Assembly: GCA_020540725.1 (NCBI GenBank)
Contig: JAJBSL010000001.1
Location: 62,001-126,000 of the forward strand
Length of the DNA stretch: 64,000 nt
Direction of reading: 5' to 3'
Source: Lachnospiraceae bacterium EP-SM-12S-S03
GTDB lineage: Bacteria > Bacillota > Clostridia > Lachnospirales > Lachnospiraceae
Below are positions 24,760 to 33,784 of the stretch, piece after piece (the stretch's first letter is position 1; each line of letters begins with the position of its first letter). The notes beneath the pieces were generated by a model. That model saw nothing but the letters and a program-made list of their open reading frames with translations, was not told the DNA's origin and did no database searches. Position numbers and translations under genes: made by a program.

Positions 24760-25456
24760 GCACACGAAGCATTCGGTATCCGACACCGATATGCGTCTGG
24801 ATGTACTTTGGCTGCGACGGGTTTTCTTCTATCTTCTTACGAAGAGTTGCCATGAAAACCCGAAGCGACGCCACATCACTATCCCATGCACTTCCCCATA
24901 TTTCCCTCGTAATGTATGTATGCGTCAAAACCTTTCCAACATTTTTTGCTAGTAATTTCAATAATTTATACTCTGTCGAGGTGACATGAAGCTCTTCTCC
25001 CTTCAGGTACACACACCCAGACACGTAGTCTATCCTCAAGTCTCCGTTTACAAAATCCTGCTGCTCTTGACTTACCTGAGTGTTAATGTATTGAAGCCGC
25101 CTTAACGTTACACGCAATCTCGCCAGAAGTTCTTCCACAGAAAATGGTTTCGTAAGATAGTCATCTGCTCCTGCATCCAATGCTTCAATCTTATCCCCAT
25201 CTTCACTTCTTGCACTAATAACAATAATCGGCAAATTGGACCATGAACGGACTTTCTTAATAATTTCCATTCCATCCATATCCGGAAGTCCTAGATCCAA
25301 AAGCATAATATCCGGTTTCTGGGAAACTGCTTCCAAAAGCGCTTGTGCTCCGTTCGGAGCCGTATGAAAGCGGTAATCTTGTGTTTCTAAAGTTGTAGTA
25401 ATCAAGTTGCATACCGCATGATCATCTTCTACTACCAATATCAATGGTTTATTCAT
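24749..25456 (-). CDS. KdpE-like response regulator
   Basis: A 235-residue OmpR-family regulator: receiver domain (VEDDHAV, Asp in IMLLDLGLPDMDG, YLTKPFSVEELL) and winged helix (about 130-232, ending THIGVGYRM). It overlaps its kinase by 8 bp. The wording around the receiver Asp and the fused partner type match KdpE. There is no kdpABC nearby; instead trkH-trkA lie next door, so this pair probably adjusts Trk/Ktr uptake or an unlinked transporter. Confidence 0.88.
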   Translation of the reverse strand: MNKPLILVVEDDHAVCNLITTTLETQDYRFHTAPNGAQALLEAVSQKPDIMLLDLGLPDMDGMEIIKKVRSWSNLPIIVISARSEDGDKIEALDAGADDYLTKPFSVEELLARLRVTLRRLQYINTQVSQEQQDFVNGDLRIDYVSGCVYLKGEELHVTSTEYKLLKLLAKNVGKVLTHTYITREIWGSAWDSDVASLRVFMATLRKKIEENPSQPKYIQTHIGVGYRMLRVPNK

Positions 25457-26855
25457 TTAATTTAACCTCCTCTGCCGGCAGTGTAAATGTAAATACAGTT
25501 CCCTGCGGCTCATTATCTTTTACTCGTATCGTTCCTCCATGTGTCTCTACGATCGATTTGCATAAAAACAGACCAAGCCCCATCCCTCTTCGGCTGTCTG
25601 CCACGTTGTTTTTCTCTGTATAGAACATATCGAAAACCTTCGTTTTTGCTTCCGGTGAAATCCCCTGTCCATTATCTGAAACAGATATTTCAATCTCATT
25701 TCCATTCCGCTCTGACTTCACGATAATATCAGACCCTTTCTGCGTATATTCTATGGCATTATTTACCAGATTGATGATTACCTGGACAATCAGCCGGGAG
25801 TCCATTTTCGCAAGAAATATCTCCTCTGATGGATGAAATACAAGATGATGTTCCTCACTTTTCCGGCTCACGTGCTTTAACGCCTCCGCAATCACTTCAT
25901 CTGCCAGTTCAATCTGCATATTCAGATTCATGATCCCTTCTTCCAGTTTTGTCACGGAAAGCAGATTCTCCACAAGGCTTATGAGCCACAGGGAATCATC
26001 ATAAATATCCGAATATAACTTCCGCCTCTGCTCCTCATCCAAACTAACTTCATTATTCAGCAAAATACCGGAATTTCCGGAAATGCTTGTAAGTGGTGTC
26101 CGAAGATCATGTGAAATTGACCGAAGAAGATTTGCCCGCATCTGCTCGTTTTTGGCTCTGGCCAGCGCTTCTTCCCTCTTCCTGCTGAATTCCTCCTTCT
26201 CAAGTGCCAAAGCACATTCTCCCAGAATGGCAAGCAAAAGGTTCTTCTCGAAAGATTCCAGCTTTCCCTCTGTCTTATCAATTCCAACAGTTCCATATGT
26301 ATCATTGTCTTTTTGAATCTTCCAGTATATATATTCCGAATCATTCGGTATCCCTTTATAATATACAATATTTCTTCCGGTCAGTTTCTTAAGCTGTCTT
26401 ACCATTTCTTCGATGATCTCATCTTTATTCGTTGCTTTCTGTAAAATCTGGTTTGTCTCCAACAGAATTTTGGATCTCTGTGCCATCCTATTCGATTGTT
26501 CCGCCTGTCGTCTAAGCTGAATTGTAAGGTTACTCACAATCACCGCTGCCAAAAACACAATAGCAAATGTGACCGGATATTCTGATCCATATGTCCAAAA
26601 GGTAAATCTTGGAACTGTAAACAGAAAGTTAAATAGCAGAACACTGAAAAGGGAGGCTAAGATACTCCATAGTCTGCTTGCTGTGATTACCGCTATAATG
26701 AGAACTCCCAATATATACACAATGATAATATTTACTTCTCGGAATCCAAGATAATGAAACAAAAAACCAAGTCCGGTTGCCAAAACCATTACTACTGCCA
26801 TCGTAAGAAATCCCTTGATATTTAATTCCCGCCTCATACCAGTCTTATTTTCCAT
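25449..26855 (-). CDS. KdpD-like sensor histidine kinase lacking the N-terminal KdpD and Usp domains
   Basis: A 468-residue kinase that begins almost directly with the four-helix DUF4118 membrane domain (about 14-110), followed by a GAF-like region (120-215), H-box LLRSISHDLRTPLTS (about 245), N-box IINLVNNAIEYTQ, G1 VSDNGQGISPEA and G2 RGMGLGLFLC. Full KdpD has about 900 residues with an N-terminal ATP-binding KdpD domain and Usp domain; both are absent. AAGGAGG precedes the ATG, so this is a genuine short form and not a visible truncation. The missing domains carry c-di-AMP sensing in some Firmicutes, so the signal is likely to differ. Confidence 0.88.
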   Translation of the reverse strand: MENKTGMRRELNIKGFLTMAVVMVLATGLGFLFHYLGFREVNIIIVYILGVLIIAVITASRLWSILASLFSVLLFNFLFTVPRFTFWTYGSEYPVTFAIVFLAAVIVSNLTIQLRRQAEQSNRMAQRSKILLETNQILQKATNKDEIIEEMVRQLKKLTGRNIVYYKGIPNDSEYIYWKIQKDNDTYGTVGIDKTEGKLESFEKNLLLAILGECALALEKEEFSRKREEALARAKNEQMRANLLRSISHDLRTPLTSISGNSGILLNNEVSLDEEQRRKLYSDIYDDSLWLISLVENLLSVTKLEEGIMNLNMQIELADEVIAEALKHVSRKSEEHHLVFHPSEEIFLAKMDSRLIVQVIINLVNNAIEYTQKGSDIIVKSERNGNEIEISVSDNGQGISPEAKTKVFDMFYTEKNNVADSRRGMGLGLFLCKSIVETHGGTIRVKDNEPQGTVFTFTLPAEEVKLNE

Positions 26856-26975
26856 AACTACCTCCTTACCCTCCTCTTATTATATACTGAATTATCCGTA
26901 TTACAATACCGTATATTTTTCTGTTTTCATTTTTCATTCCATATGATATGATGCTAAATGAAGGAGTGAATGAGT

Positions 26976-28325
26976 ATGAATGAAAACAAAACAACCAATC
27001 CAATTATTTCCGGAGTCATCTGGAAACAACTTTTAATCTTTTTCTTTCCCATTGTAGTGGGAACTTTTTTTCAGCAGCTTTATAACACCGTAGATGCCAT
27101 TATTGTAGGACGTTTCGTCGGAAAGCAGGCACTCGCCAGCGTTGGTGGTTCTGCCGCTGTTCTTTCCAATCTGGTCATCGGTTTTTTCACGGGACTTTCT
27201 GCCGGTGCCACTGTAGTTATTTCCCAATTTTGCGGCGCCGGAGATAAGAAAAATCTCCAGGACGGTCTACATACGGCCTATGCATCCGCACTGTTATTTG
27301 GTGTTATTATCTCGATCATTGGGTTCTTTTCTGCTTCCTGGGTACTGGAAGTGATGCAGACTCCAAAGGATGTACTTGCTGACTCCGTTGTATATTTGAA
27401 AATTTATTTCTGCGGAATCCTGTTTACTTTCATCTATAATATGGGTTCCAGTATCATGCGTGCAGTAGGTGATTCCAGACGTCCCCTTATTTATCTGATC
27501 ATATGCTGCTTTATCAATATTGTGTTGGACTTGCTGTTTGTTGTGGTTTTCCACATGGGAATCGCAGGCGCAGCCCTTGCAACGTTGATTTCTCAGGCAG
27601 TCAGCGCGATACTGGTAACAAAAGCGCTTGCATCTTCCTATAAGATTCTGAAGCTGCATTTGAGAGAAATACGTCTGCACAGTACGTTATTTAAATCGGA
27701 ATTTAAAATCGGACTTCCAAGTGGAATTCAGTCTTGTCTGTATGCCATCACGAATATCATCATCCAGACATCTATCAACGGCTTTGGAACAGACACTGCC
27801 GCTGCATGGGCAGCCTATGGTAAACTGGATGCGATTTTTTGGACAGTTTGCGGCGCTTTCGGTATTGCCGTTACAACATTTGCCGGACAAAACTACGGTG
27901 CACAAAAATATGACCGTGTAAAGAAAAGTACACGTGTCTGTCTTCTTATGGCGCTCGGAACTTCTTTCGTTCTTGTAACCTTCCTGTTCCTCGCCTGCCG
28001 CCCGCTCTATCATATCTTCACGACGGATCAAAAGGTTATAGATACCGGAGTGTGGATGCTACGCCTCATTGTGCCAAGTTATATGCTCTTCGTATTTATT
28101 GAAATCCTATCCGGATCTTTACGAGGAATCGGGGATGTGATCATTCCTACACTGATTACTCTGGGCGGTGTGTGTCTTGTCCGTGTTCCGATGGCGCTCA
28201 TACTGACACCAATGACCGGTGAAGTCTCTACCCTGATCTACAGTTATCCGGTATCCTGGGGTGTAACGATACTACTGTTGATTCCATATTTCTTCTATAT
28301 AAAAAAGAAGAAGTTGTCAGAATAG
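26976..28325 (+). CDS. MATE family efflux transporter
   Basis: A 449-residue, 12-helix exporter of the multi-antimicrobial extrusion family, driven by Na+ or H+. MATE-type motifs are visible in both halves: FFPIVVGTFFQQLYNTVDAI and SVGGSAAVLSN (N half), and GLPSGIQSCLYAITNIIIQT (C half). I start at ATG 26976, 9 bases after AAGGAG; the ATG two codons earlier is too close. It converges on a second MATE gene that shares the terminator at 28342-28374. The substrate is unknown. Confidence 0.93.
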   Translation: MNENKTTNPIISGVIWKQLLIFFFPIVVGTFFQQLYNTVDAIIVGRFVGKQALASVGGSAAVLSNLVIGFFTGLSAGATVVISQFCGAGDKKNLQDGLHTAYASALLFGVIISIIGFFSASWVLEVMQTPKDVLADSVVYLKIYFCGILFTFIYNMGSSIMRAVGDSRRPLIYLIICCFINIVLDLLFVVVFHMGIAGAALATLISQAVSAILVTKALASSYKILKLHLREIRLHSTLFKSEFKIGLPSGIQSCLYAITNIIIQTSINGFGTDTAAAWAAYGKLDAIFWTVCGAFGIAVTTFAGQNYGAQKYDRVKKSTRVCLLMALGTSFVLVTFLFLACRPLYHIFTTDQKVIDTGVWMLRLIVPSYMLFVFIEILSGSLRGIGDVIIPTLITLGGVCLVRVPMALILTPMTGEVSTLIYSYPVSWGVTILLLIPYFFYIKKKKLSE

Positions 28326-28341
28326 CATTTATCGTGAAATC

Positions 28342-28374
28342 AAGAAAGAATTCTGCAAAGCAGAATTCTTTCTT
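28342..28374. terminator. Bidirectional terminator between the two MATE genes
   Basis: AAGAAAGAATTCTGC (28342-28356) and GCAGAATTCTTTCTT (28360-28374) form a perfect 15-bp stem with an AAA loop. Because the arms end in T-rich sequence, the structure can work for both convergent genes. Confidence 0.85.
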
Positions 28375-28383
28375 TTGAATATT

Positions 28384-29763
28384 TTATAAATGCTTTCTTT
28401 CGAATCCCCGCATCCAATCCACCTTTTTATAATATATAAAAAATGCGATAGAACTCAATCCCCATGTAATTGGATATACCCAATACACAACTCCAATACC
28501 TGGTATGATACTTCCTACGATAGTTATAATCGCTACACGGATCACACACCAAAATGCCAGCATAACGAACATCGGCACCACTGATTTTCCAGCACCTCGG
28601 AGTACTGCGGATATTGCATGGGAATATGCAAGCAAAAAGAAGAAAAATGCCTCGACTCTCGCCCTGTCCGTACCATACATGATTACTTCCGGTGTTCTGT
28701 CAAATGCTGCCGTAAGTGCAGGTGCAAAAATATAAATCAACACTCCAATGGCTTCCGCAAGAATTACAGAACTCAAAATACCAAAGCGTGCTCCTCTTTT
28801 CACTCTGTCATATTCTTTGGCTCCAAGATTTTGCCCTACAAAAGTTGTGATCGCCATCGTAAAACTTGTGATTGGAAGGAATGCAAAACCTTCGATTTTT
28901 GAATAAGCACCGCATCCTGCCATAGCCATTTCTCCAAATGAGTTAATACTTGATTGTACCACCACATTTGCAATAGCAATGATAGAGTTCTGAATACCTG
29001 ACGGTAGACCAATTTTAATAATCTGTCCAAGCATTTCCTTATCGAACCGTATTTTCCTACACACCAATCTATACTCATCTTTTGTCCGCAGAAGCTGAAT
29101 CATACAAAGTCCCGCACTGACAAATTGTGAAATTGCCGTAGCAAGTGCTGCCGATCCGACACCCATATGGAATACCGTAATAAATACAATATCAAGTATT
29201 ACATTAATAATGGAAGAAATGATCAAATAATATAGCGGATGTTTACTGTCTCCCACAGATTGCAAAACACCTACAAACACATTATACATAACAAATCCGA
29301 GCGAACCAAGAAAATAAATCCGGAAATACGATATGGATTCCGGCAGTACATTTTCCGGAGTATCCATCCATACAAGAATCTCCGGAGCCAGAACCACACC
29401 TACAATTGTCAATACAACGCTTGCCACAAGTCCAAAGGCAACCGTTGTATGAACGGCTCTCTCCACTTTTTCCTTTTCCCTTGCTCCATAATATCTGGCA
29501 ATAACTACACCTGCTCCCATGGAAATCCCGTTGAAAAAACCAATCATCAGGAAAATCAGGTTCGAAGATGAACTTACTGCAGCCAGTGCATTACTTCCAA
29601 GAAAATTCCCCACAATCAAAGAGTCTGCCGTATTGTACATCTGTTGAAACAAATTTCCTAAAAAAATAGGCAGCGCAAAATATGTAATTTTCTTCCAAAT
29701 AGATCCTTCTGTCATTAATGTCTTAGATGACGACGTCTCCACAATCATTCCTCCCATTCTCAT
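28384..29763 (-). CDS. MATE family efflux transporter
   Basis: A 459-residue, 12-helix MATE exporter, paralogous to the convergent gene at 26976 (shared stretches FFQQLYNTVD/LFQQMYNTAD and GLPSGIQ). I start at the ATG at 29763 with AAGGAA 6 bases upstream rather than the ATG at 29802, whose leader lacks a ribosome binding site and would run into the palindrome at 29789-29803. It is transcribed away from trxA and may share that palindrome as a regulatory site. The substrate is unknown. Confidence 0.92.
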   Translation of the reverse strand: MRMGGMIVETSSSKTLMTEGSIWKKITYFALPIFLGNLFQQMYNTADSLIVGNFLGSNALAAVSSSSNLIFLMIGFFNGISMGAGVVIARYYGAREKEKVERAVHTTVAFGLVASVVLTIVGVVLAPEILVWMDTPENVLPESISYFRIYFLGSLGFVMYNVFVGVLQSVGDSKHPLYYLIISSIINVILDIVFITVFHMGVGSAALATAISQFVSAGLCMIQLLRTKDEYRLVCRKIRFDKEMLGQIIKIGLPSGIQNSIIAIANVVVQSSINSFGEMAMAGCGAYSKIEGFAFLPITSFTMAITTFVGQNLGAKEYDRVKRGARFGILSSVILAEAIGVLIYIFAPALTAAFDRTPEVIMYGTDRARVEAFFFFLLAYSHAISAVLRGAGKSVVPMFVMLAFWCVIRVAIITIVGSIIPGIGVVYWVYPITWGLSSIAFFIYYKKVDWMRGFERKHL

Positions 29764-29788
29764 AAAATTCCTTTTTATTTTCCCCAAA

Positions 29789-29803
29789 TGTGACATAGTC
29801 ACA
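29789..29803. promoter_or_regulatory. Crp/Fnr-type palindrome at the trxA promoter
   Basis: TGTGACATAGTCACA is a perfect 6-bp inverted repeat with a 3-bp centre. Its centre (29796) is 41 bp before the start point expected from the TATAAT at 29825-29830, the usual class II activator position of Crp/Fnr proteins. A Crp/Fnr-family gene lies on the other side of trxA. The 5-bp gap between the TGTGA and TCACA half-sites is one less than for E. coli Crp. Confidence 0.65.
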
Positions 29804-29824
29804 GAGAAAACAGGTTATAACAAC

Positions 29825-29830
29825 TATAAT
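29825..29830 (+). promoter_or_regulatory. -10 element of trxA
   Basis: TATAAT lies 30 bp before the trxA start codon. No good -35 is present 17 bp upstream, consistent with an activator acting from the adjacent palindrome. Confidence 0.55.
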
Positions 29831-29859
29831 AAATAAAAAAACATAAAGGAGTGTTCATT

Positions 29860-30168
29860 ATGGCAGCATTAAATTTAACAATAGACAATTTCGATCAAGA
29901 GGTTTTAAATTCCGACAAACCGGTTCTCATTGATTTTTGGGCACCTTGGTGTGGACCTTGTCAAATGGTTCTCCCGATCATTGCAGAACTTGCCGAAGAA
30001 CTTACCGATGTAAAAGTCTGCAAAGTCAATGTAGACGAGAACATCGAACTTGCTCAGAAATTCCGCGTTATGAGTATCCCTACTCTTCTCGTTGTAAAAA
30101 ACGGTGATGTAGTAAAGCGAGAAGTTGGCGCAAAATCCAAAGAGGAAATCCTGTCCATGTTAGAATAA
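29860..30168 (+). CDS. trxA: Thioredoxin
   Basis: A 102-residue thioredoxin with the redox motif WAPWCGPCQM (Cys near residues 29 and 32), the cis-Pro region MSIPTLLV and the C-terminal helix of the fold. It reduces disulfides in cytosolic enzymes such as ribonucleotide reductase and peroxiredoxins. I start at ATG 29860, 8 bases after AAAGGAG, and not at the in-frame GTG 9 bases earlier. The gene is preceded by a palindrome in activator position and ends 4 bp from a Crp/Fnr-family gene on the other strand. Confidence 0.97.
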   Translation: MAALNLTIDNFDQEVLNSDKPVLIDFWAPWCGPCQMVLPIIAELAEELTDVKVCKVNVDENIELAQKFRVMSIPTLLVVKNGDVVKREVGAKSKEEILSMLE

Positions 30169-30172
30169 TCGG

Positions 30173-30841
30173 CTAAACTAAAGATTTCAGTTTTTTTCTG
30201 TCGATAATTTTAATACAGCCACGGGATAATTCCACAATTCCCTCTTTGGCAAAATATTTCAGCATACGGGACACGACTTCTCTTGCACTTCCCATGTATT
30301 TTGCAATCTGCTCATGGGTAAGCGTAAGGTTGTCCGTTCCCGTTTTTGTTGTTTCATCCAAAAGAAATATAGCAAGTCTTTTGTCAAAACTCATAAAAAG
30401 AATCTGTTCCATCGCCCACATCACATCGGAAAACCGTTCTGTTGCAAGTCGAAGCGAGAAGTTCTCAATATATACATTACTTTCACATAGTCTGGAAAAA
30501 GCAGGCGCGTTAATCACAAGTACGTCACTGTCTTTCTCTGCATCCACATGCACATCAAAATGAATGCTGCTTAACACACAGGAAGCGGTGAGAATGCTGA
30601 CTTCTCCCTCCCCCTGACGGTAAAGCGTAACTTCCTTTCCTTCTTCCGATAATATGTAAGTACGAAGTTCTCCGCTTCTTATGATCAGAACTCCCACACA
30701 CTCCTGGTCTGCACTGTGTACCTGTTCCCCTTGTCTATAGGAAGCTTTTACTGTATTGTTTAAAATCATGTCCTTTTCTTCTTCCGACAATTTCTCCCAA
30801 AATGTAAGGACTTTTCTTAAATACTCTCTATCAATTCCCAT
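30173..30841 (-). CDS. Crp/Fnr family transcriptional regulator
   Basis: A 222-residue regulator with an N-terminal cyclic-nucleotide-like beta-barrel (about 20-135) and a C-terminal winged helix with recognition region EQIAKYMGSAREVVSRMLKY (about 170-190). No N-terminal CxxC cluster is present, so it is not a classical Fe-S Fnr; a cysteine in LTASCVLSS (about residue 90) and others are present and might sense redox state or bind haem, which is speculative. It overlaps engB by 25 bp, so it is the tail of a lon-engB-regulator operon. The palindrome before trxA is a plausible target. Confidence 0.9.
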   Translation of the reverse strand: MGIDREYLRKVLTFWEKLSEEEKDMILNNTVKASYRQGEQVHSADQECVGVLIIRSGELRTYILSEEGKEVTLYRQGEGEVSILTASCVLSSIHFDVHVDAEKDSDVLVINAPAFSRLCESNVYIENFSLRLATERFSDVMWAMEQILFMSFDKRLAIFLLDETTKTGTDNLTLTHEQIAKYMGSAREVVSRMLKYFAKEGIVELSRGCIKIIDRKKLKSLV

Positions 30842-31395
30842 ATTTCATCTCTTCCTTGCTTTGTTTCAGCAGAAAACGGTATGATTGTTGTTCCCGGTAC
30901 AAGGTCCAGTCCTTCCCTGATCATCTTCATATGCTTTTGCACCTGGCTTCTTTTAATCTTATCAAGCTTTGTAGCAATGATTATCGGATTGTATCCTTGA
31001 TTCACAATCCAACTGTACATTAATCTGTCATTCTCAGACGGATCATGACGAATATCAATGAGAAGAAATACCGCTTTGAGTTGTTTGGAACCGTGAAGAT
31101 AACGCTCGATCAGTTTTCCCCACTGTATTTTCTCTTTTTCTGAAACTCTGGCATAACCATATCCCGGAAGATCCACAAGATAGAGTTCTTTATTCACATT
31201 ATAAAAGTTGATCGTCTGCGTTTTCCCCGGTGTAGCAGATGTTCTTGCCAATGCCTTCCGGTTCATCAACGCATTGATCAAAGATGACTTTCCTACATTA
31301 GATTTTCCTGCAAAAGCAACCTCCATAAGTTCTGTCTCCGGAAGTTTACTTGTGATTCCACATACAATCTCCAGTTCTACATTTTTAATAACCAT
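30817..31395 (-). CDS. engB: Ribosome biogenesis GTPase YsxC/EngB
   Basis: A 192-residue single-domain GTPase needed for late 50S subunit assembly. The G motifs are in order: G1 GKSNVGKSS (about 30), G2 around [10 protein letters not shown]3 DLPGYG, G4 TKLDK and G5 SAETKQ. AGGAGG precedes the ATG. It starts 9 bp after the lon stop, a conserved pairing in Firmicutes, and overlaps the Crp/Fnr-family gene at its end. Confidence 0.96.
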   Translation of the reverse strand: MVIKNVELEIVCGITSKLPETELMEVAFAGKSNVGKSSLINALMNRKALARTSATPGKTQTINFYNVNKELYLVDLPGYGYARVSEKEKIQWGKLIERYLHGSKQLKAVFLLIDIRHDPSENDRLMYSWIVNQGYNPIIIATKLDKIKRSQVQKHMKMIREGLDLVPGTTIIPFSAETKQGRDEIWELIESI

Positions 31396-31404
31396 GCCGT
31401 CCTC

Positions 31405-33726
31405 CTATTCTTTCACAAGGGCAATATCCAGTACCTCGCTCATATGTGATACAAAACAAAGTTCCAGTCCCTTCGTAATCTCCGCAGAAAGCTCCTGGAC
31501 ATCTTTTCTATTCTCAGCCGGAACGATCACTGTTCGGATTCCGGCCACCTTTGCCGCAAGAAGTTTCTCTTTCAATCCACCAATCGGAAGCACTCGCCCT
31601 CGAAGTGTGATTTCGCCTGTCATGGCAACATCCGCTCTTACTTTCTTATCCGTAATGGCTGAGAAATTTGCTGTCGCCATGGAAATTCCCGCCGACGGTC
31701 CGTCTTTTGGAACTGCACCTTCCGGAATGTGGATATGAATATCATGTTTCTCAAAATACTCTCCTTCCACGCCGTAATCTCCGATCATGGAGCGAATATA
31801 GCTGATTCCTGTTCTCGCAGATTCCTTCATCACATCGCCCATCTGCCCTGTCAGCATCAAATTGCCTTTCCCCGGCATCACATTGACTTCAATCTGAAGA
31901 GTATCGCCGCCCACACTCGTCCATGCAAGCCCTCTGACAATGCCTACTTCATCTGTCTCATTTGCCATCTGGTATACATACTTTTCTTTACCAAGGTATT
32001 TGGAAAGGTTATTTTCCGTAATGCGGATTTTCTCTTTCTTTTCTTCCAGAATCTCTCGCGCAGCCTTTCTGCAAATGTCTCCAATTTGTCTTTCTAACTG
32101 GCGTACTCCTGCCTCTCTTGTATAATTGTGCGCCATTTTCCATAAAGCACCCTTGCTGATTGTCAGACGGCTGTCTGAAAGTCCGTGTTTTTCAAGCTGC
32201 TTTGGAATCAGATGTCTTTCTGCAATGTGAAGCTTTTCATTGTCTGTATAACTACTGATTTCAATGACTTCCATTCGGTCAAGAAGCGGTCTTGGTATTG
32301 TCTGCAACGTATTTGCCGTTGTCACAAAAAGTACTTCTGAAAGATCCACCGGCACTTCCAGATAATGATCTCTGAATTTTACATTCTGCTCACTATCCAG
32401 CACTTCCAAAAGCGCAGAAAATGTATCTCCTTTGTAGTCTGTACTCACTTTATCAATCTCATCCAACAGCATCAGCGGATTCTTCACTCCGGCTGTTTTT
32501 AGCCCATTGGCAATACGTCCCGGCATAGCTCCCACATATGTTTTTCTATGCCCGCGGATTTCTGCTTCATCTCGGACTCCACCGAGGGAAATGCGTACAT
32601 ACTCTTTTTTCAAAGATTTCGCCAAGGATCTCGCTATGGATGTTTTCCCTGTTCCCGGAGGCCCCACGAGACAAAGGATCGGACTGTTGCCTTTCGCTGT
32701 CAACGCACGTACAGCTAGAAACTCCAGAATTCTTTCCTTCACTTTTTCAAGACCATAGTGTTCTGCCTCCAGGACTTCTTTCGCATATCCGATATCCATA
32801 TTGTCTTCCGACATTTTATCCCAAGGCATTTCAAGCACTGTCTCTATGTATGTTCGGATTACTCCGCTTTCTGCCGGACTTCCCATTGTATTTTTAAAGC
32901 GTTTGATCTCCTTGTGGAGCTTGTCCTTCACTTCCTGAGGTGCAGAGAGTTCTTCTGTCATACGTTCAAATTCCTCTGCATCGGACAGAGCGGAATCATC
33001 TCCAAGTTCCTGGCGGATTACTTTCAACTCTTCTCTTAAAATATATTCTCTCTGTCCTTTATCAACTCTTGCTTTCACCTTTTCCTGAATTTCTTCTTTC
33101 ACTTTCAGAATTTCTGTCTCACTGGCAAGCTTATCCACAAGCATCTGATATCTTTTCAGCGGATCTTCCTCATCCAAAAATCTCTGTTTATCTTTATAAC
33201 CAAATCCGGAAGATACCGTCACCTCTTCGATCAACGTTTTCAAATTGTCAATCTGCTTGATCTGTTCCACCGCTTCCTTTGTAAGCTGCGGATTCTGTAT
33301 CGCATACTTGAGAAATTCGTCCTGAAGCGTACGAATCATGGCTTCCTGCTCTACCGGCTCTGCTTCTACATAAGGATACCGGTCTGTCACTGTGACATCC
33401 GCTCTATAAAACGGCTCTGTATCCGACAATTCATTTAAAACCGCTCTTTCTTCCCCTGTCACAAGTACACGGAGAATTTTTTTCGGCATTTTTACAATCT
33501 GTTTGATTTCTGCAATGGTACCAATCTCTTGCAGATCTTCCTTTGCTACCTCTTCCGTTTCAATCTGCTTTTGCGCCACAAGAAAAATCTTCTGATCTCC
33601 CGCCATTACTTCTTGAATTGCCTGAATGGATTTCTTCCGGCTTACATCAAAATGAATGACTTCTCTTGGCAGCACAGTCATGCCTCGAAGTGGTACCATT
33701 GGTATACTTTTTACTACCTCTGTCAT
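31405..33726 (-). CDS. lon: ATP-dependent protease Lon (LonA)
   Basis: A 773-residue AAA+ serine protease that degrades misfolded and regulatory proteins. N-terminal LON domain (about 5-195), coiled segment, AAA+ module with Walker [10 protein letters not shown] (about 350) and Walker [10 protein letters not shown], then the protease domain with catalytic Ser in [10 protein letters not shown] (about 670) and Lys in [10 protein letters not shown] (about 715). I start at MTEVVKSIP (33726), 5-6 bases after AAGGAG; the longer frame to 33792 runs back through the terminator hairpin. A strong terminator stands directly in front of the gene, so lon expression depends on read-through from clpX or on a promoter within the hairpin. 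Confidence 0.97.
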   Translation of the reverse strand: MTEVVKSIPMVPLRGMTVLPREVIHFDVSRKKSIQAIQEVMAGDQKIFLVAQKQIETEEVAKEDLQEIGTIAEIKQIVKMPKKILRVLVTGEERAVLNELSDTEPFYRADVTVTDRYPYVEAEPVEQEAMIRTLQDEFLKYAIQNPQLTKEAVEQIKQIDNLKTLIEEVTVSSGFGYKDKQRFLDEEDPLKRYQMLVDKLASETEILKVKEEIQEKVKARVDKGQREYILREELKVIRQELGDDSALSDAEEFERMTEELSAPQEVKDKLHKEIKRFKNTMGSPAESGVIRTYIETVLEMPWDKMSEDNMDIGYAKEVLEAEHYGLEKVKERILEFLAVRALTAKGNSPILCLVGPPGTGKTSIARSLAKSLKKEYVRISLGGVRDEAEIRGHRKTYVGAMPGRIANGLKTAGVKNPLMLLDEIDKVSTDYKGDTFSALLEVLDSEQNVKFRDHYLEVPVDLSEVLFVTTANTLQTIPRPLLDRMEVIEISSYTDNEKLHIAERHLIPKQLEKHGLSDSRLTISKGALWKMAHNYTREAGVRQLERQIGDICRKAAREILEEKKEKIRITENNLSKYLGKEKYVYQMANETDEVGIVRGLAWTSVGGDTLQIEVNVMPGKGNLMLTGQMGDVMKESARTGISYIRSMIGDYGVEGEYFEKHDIHIHIPEGAVPKDGPSAGISMATANFSAITDKKVRADVAMTGEITLRGRVLPIGGLKEKLLAAKVAGIRTVIVPAENRKDVQELSAEITKGLELCFVSHMSEVLDIALVKE

Positions 33727-33740
33727 ATGTTCTCCTTTAC

Positions 33741-33774
33741 AAAAAAAACGGGCCGGCTCTCTCACCGGCTCCGT
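33741..33774 (-). terminator. Terminator after clpX, directly in front of lon
   Basis: On the minus strand ACGG-a-GCCGG and CCGGCCCGT pair over 9 bp with one bulged A (arms 33765-33774 and 33748-33756) and are followed by eight T. The last T is only 3 bases from the lon ribosome binding site, so the element can act as an attenuator between clpX and lon. Confidence 0.85.
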
Positions 33775-33784
33775 TCCATTTTCC

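Noticed and set aside
25449..26855. KdpD gene broken by deletion
   Set aside because: The ORF begins with a good ribosome binding site and ATG, and no remnant of the N-terminal domains is seen in the 114-bp gap upstream, so a natural short form is simpler.
30171..30195. Terminator of trxA within the end of the Crp/Fnr gene
   Set aside because: The stem AAACT/AGTTT is only 5 bp; the T run is good, but the hairpin is too weak to call.
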